Positions 61,201-64,000 of a DNA stretch of 64,000 bases are shown here, piece by piece; within the stretch, counting starts at the first letter, position 1; each line of letters opens with the position of its first letter. Source of the stretch: Datnioides undecimradiatus (taxonomy: Eukaryota; Chordata; Actinopteri; Lobotiformes; Datnioididae); NCBI GenBank assembly GCA_008933995.1, contig WARS01000016.1, positions 15,097,386-15,161,385 of the forward strand, given 5' to 3'. A program made the translations under genes and the position numbers. The notes beneath the pieces are model-generated. The model searched no databases, was not told where the DNA came from, and worked only from the letters and a program-made list of their open reading frames with translations.

Positions 61201-64000
61201 TACAGTAACACAATGAACATCCACAAACAAATACATTTTTATGCCGTATAAAAATACACACTTGTATATACACACAAACTTCTAGTTCACTGAAGTCAGG
61301 CACAATTTAACAAACGATTTAATAATTAAAGAACACACACACACACCACAGACATGCACACATGCATTGCATAAGTCCCTCAGAGGTTTGTTTACAGCGC
61401 ATATCTGGTAGCTAGTCTTGCTCCAACCATGCAAAGTATTACTAATGACCAGCGCATGAGAGAGTTGGAACTGCTCTTGACCCAGAATCAACTCAGTGTT
61501 ACAGTTCCTGCAGGATGAGAGTTGGTCCTCACCCGTGGCAGGCCAGCACACTACAAAACCCATGTGTCTCCATGGCATATCAGTACTGAGTCTTAAATCA
61601 CCCAGTGAATTGTATGTTTTAGCTTATCACCTACCACTTAGTGTTTACATTTTATTCTCTGTTTCACAAAGCAGTGCTGTTTTTTAAAGAGTCCATCAGG
61701 CAGATGTGCTATAAGTGTCCTGCATGTCAGTGCACACAAAAACACTTGAAATAGAAGCCTGAGGGGCTCTGAAGTCTAAACTTGACCTTGCATGTAACAG
61801 TGAGGCCTGAAGCTGAACCAGCAGTGGGTCTGAAGCACAACCCCAGAAATAGAAGGATACAAGTTACAGATAGTTCAGTCTGCTGCTCTCCTTCTCCTTC
61901 TGTTTCTGGATGGGCTTAGGTGGAGTTCTCTGTACGTTTTGTGTTATTTATTGCAGGTAAATAAGTACAGGTTTACCTGCATTGCAACAGTCAAAGAGGA
62001 AAAAAATATTATTATAAGCACTTCCTAAGCAGCCAGTTTTGTACTAAAAAAAAGTTTAAAGTTATTCAGTTTCTTATTTTAGTAGTAATGAGAAGAGGTA
62101 AATTACTGAGCTCATTATTGAGCATTGAGCTCATACCACCATGATGATTGTGTGATTTCTGATCAAACTGAGCAAACATGAACTTATCAAGTCTGTTATC
62201 ACCCAGCATCATGATTAATTTGCTTTAACTACTGTTTTAATTTTTTTATAGATGTATTGTCAATCAGAAATGCACGTCCACAGCATCTGGAGCAAAAATG
62301 GATGCACATTCTCAAAGTGCATTCAAGCACTAGACTTTCTAGTCTTTCTCACCATGAGCAAATATTTCCTGAAACAAATGTATTCAGCCTCAGTCAGACC
62401 AAAGTGTGTATGTTGGCCTGTTTTTTCTACACAGTTTTTATATATCAGATAAAGTTTGCCAATTCTCAGTTGTAGCACTTGATCTAAGTCCATATTTATC
62501 ATAACACCCCATGTTACATTACTCTAGTCCGTAATGAAGTCCTCAAATGCACAAGAAAAAACACAAACATAAAAGCTAACTTTTATTGAGTTTCCTGCTA
62601 TCCATACCACAGAGCAAAGAGAGACCACAGAAAACAGAGTTGAACAGCCAAGCCACTGCCCTTGTCAGCTGGCTCATTACAGTGAAAAAAGACTCTGCCA
62701 AGACTTTGGCTATTAGATAACTTTTTGAAACACATCTTGGGAAGTTCTTTTAATTATTAAGCACCTGACAGATGGCCTGCGTCTGATAAGCCAATTTATT
62801 CTGGCTTTTAGCATTTGCAACATGACCGAATGAGCCACCAGGTCTGCTTTTTTTCAGCTTTTCCCCTCGTTTTTTCTACCTGTTACTGCGCTGGAGAAAA
62901 GGTTAGCACAGAAGGAATTAAACTGCAAGTCATCGCCAAACCGATGTGACAGCTGTGACAGACCCTTTTGTCCTCTCATGACCTTGTGGATGTCACTCAC
63001 AGTATGTGAGCGCGTGGCTATGCTAATGACCAGCCGTCTACAAATGAACACATCTCTGTAATGTCTATGAGTGTGGGTCATATAACTCACTAGCTTACTT
63101 TTCTCCAGCTGCAAAAAGGCAAGCAGGAGAGTTTATGCAAAGGGATTTGAGATGTCAGAGATTTAAACTGAGTTCATTGAGCTCTGTTTTTCTCTAAATT
63201 GGCCATTTATAGGCATGCTAATGAATCAGTAACAACACTACATGTCTTTCTAAATTGTGTTTTGTAAGAACCTAGGGTTATTGTTGAGCCTTTTTTACCT
63301 CTTGTGCAAACACTCACTGCAGCAACAGCACCAATACAAATACCCTTGCAGGTGACTGACAACAACCTGACCTTGCCAACATAATGAATTTTTAACACAA
63401 ATCAGAAGCACAATGAAATGTTTGTCCTTGCAGTATGCTCAAGTGGTATATGCAAGCTTGTGTGTGTACTGGATAAAAGGAATTGTTCATAATTTGAAGC
63501 AGACCAGCAGAAAAGGGTGCTGCTATTAAAAAGTTGCTATTAGCTTCAGGGCTCCAAAGCAAATAACTGAGTTATGTGTAAGCCATTATTGAAGGAATGC
63601 AGTGGGAAGTTGCTAGTTGAGTCTCAACTTTACTCAAGAGAGTTGAGTGTATGTGCCAAATGAGACTATGTCTACTCAATTTGTGACGTGGACTGTGACA
63701 ACTTGAAAAATGTAATAAAATGATGTCAAATTGATACGAAATTGTGATCCTTTCAAAAAGTATTTTCTAATAAAATGTTTACATAAACAATGTAGAGTGG
63801 CACAACTGACCTAATGACAAGTCAAGCTTGTCCTTAAAGATCGAAGGAACAGTAGAATCCAAGGCCACGTTACCGCTCAAGCACCACTGTGACAGATGAC
63901 ATACATACAATACAATGAATACAAAGTCAGTCCAAAAGGCAACATGGGCCCTGACAGCAGCTGAAGTGTCAGCTATTATCTCACACTCTATGAGCAGACA

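Overview
The window is nuclear DNA of a vertebrate, almost certainly a teleost and probably a percomorph fish. It is AT-rich and gene-poor, with long introns, many (AC)n microsatellites and decayed fish-type DNA transposons. Nothing looks bacterial, viral or organellar. The only gene I can support is the 5' end of a conventional protein kinase C, PKC-alpha (prkca; I cannot say which teleost paralogue), on the + strand and running off the right edge.

Layout: 1-1780 is upstream sequence, with a short GC/CpG-rich block at about 625-760 and a small repeat-bounded segment at 1501-1672. A CpG-rich promoter/5'UTR leads into coding exon 1 (1927-2093). Intron 1 (2094-4095, 2.0 kb) carries a dead 3' fragment of a Tc1/mariner transposon. 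Exon 2 is only 32 nt (4096-4127). Intron 2 (4128-51763, 47.6 kb) makes up three quarters of the window. It holds microsatellites, a ~0.66 kb hAT-type relic with a broken BED zinc finger (22392-23048), a repeat bounded by two (AC)n tracts (19786-20039), a dispersed fish repeat (about 25010-25320) and several perfect short-loop palindromes, the best having 23-bp arms at 46698-46746. A very long polypyrimidine tract leads into exon 3 (51764-51846). Intron 3 fills the rest; exon 4 is not seen.

The three exons encode residues 1-94: a short variable N-terminus, the autoinhibitory pseudosubstrate and the complete first C1 (C1A) zinc-binding domain. Splice phases are consistent across all three exons (2, then 1, then 0), and the zinc ligands follow the exact C1 spacing. 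C1B, C2 and the kinase domain must lie downstream.

I found no previously undescribed biological system. The items most worth a second look are the perfect palindromes, the repeats, the extended pyrimidine tract before exon 3 and the possible second promoter-like block. All other long open frames look like chance or microsatellite frames.
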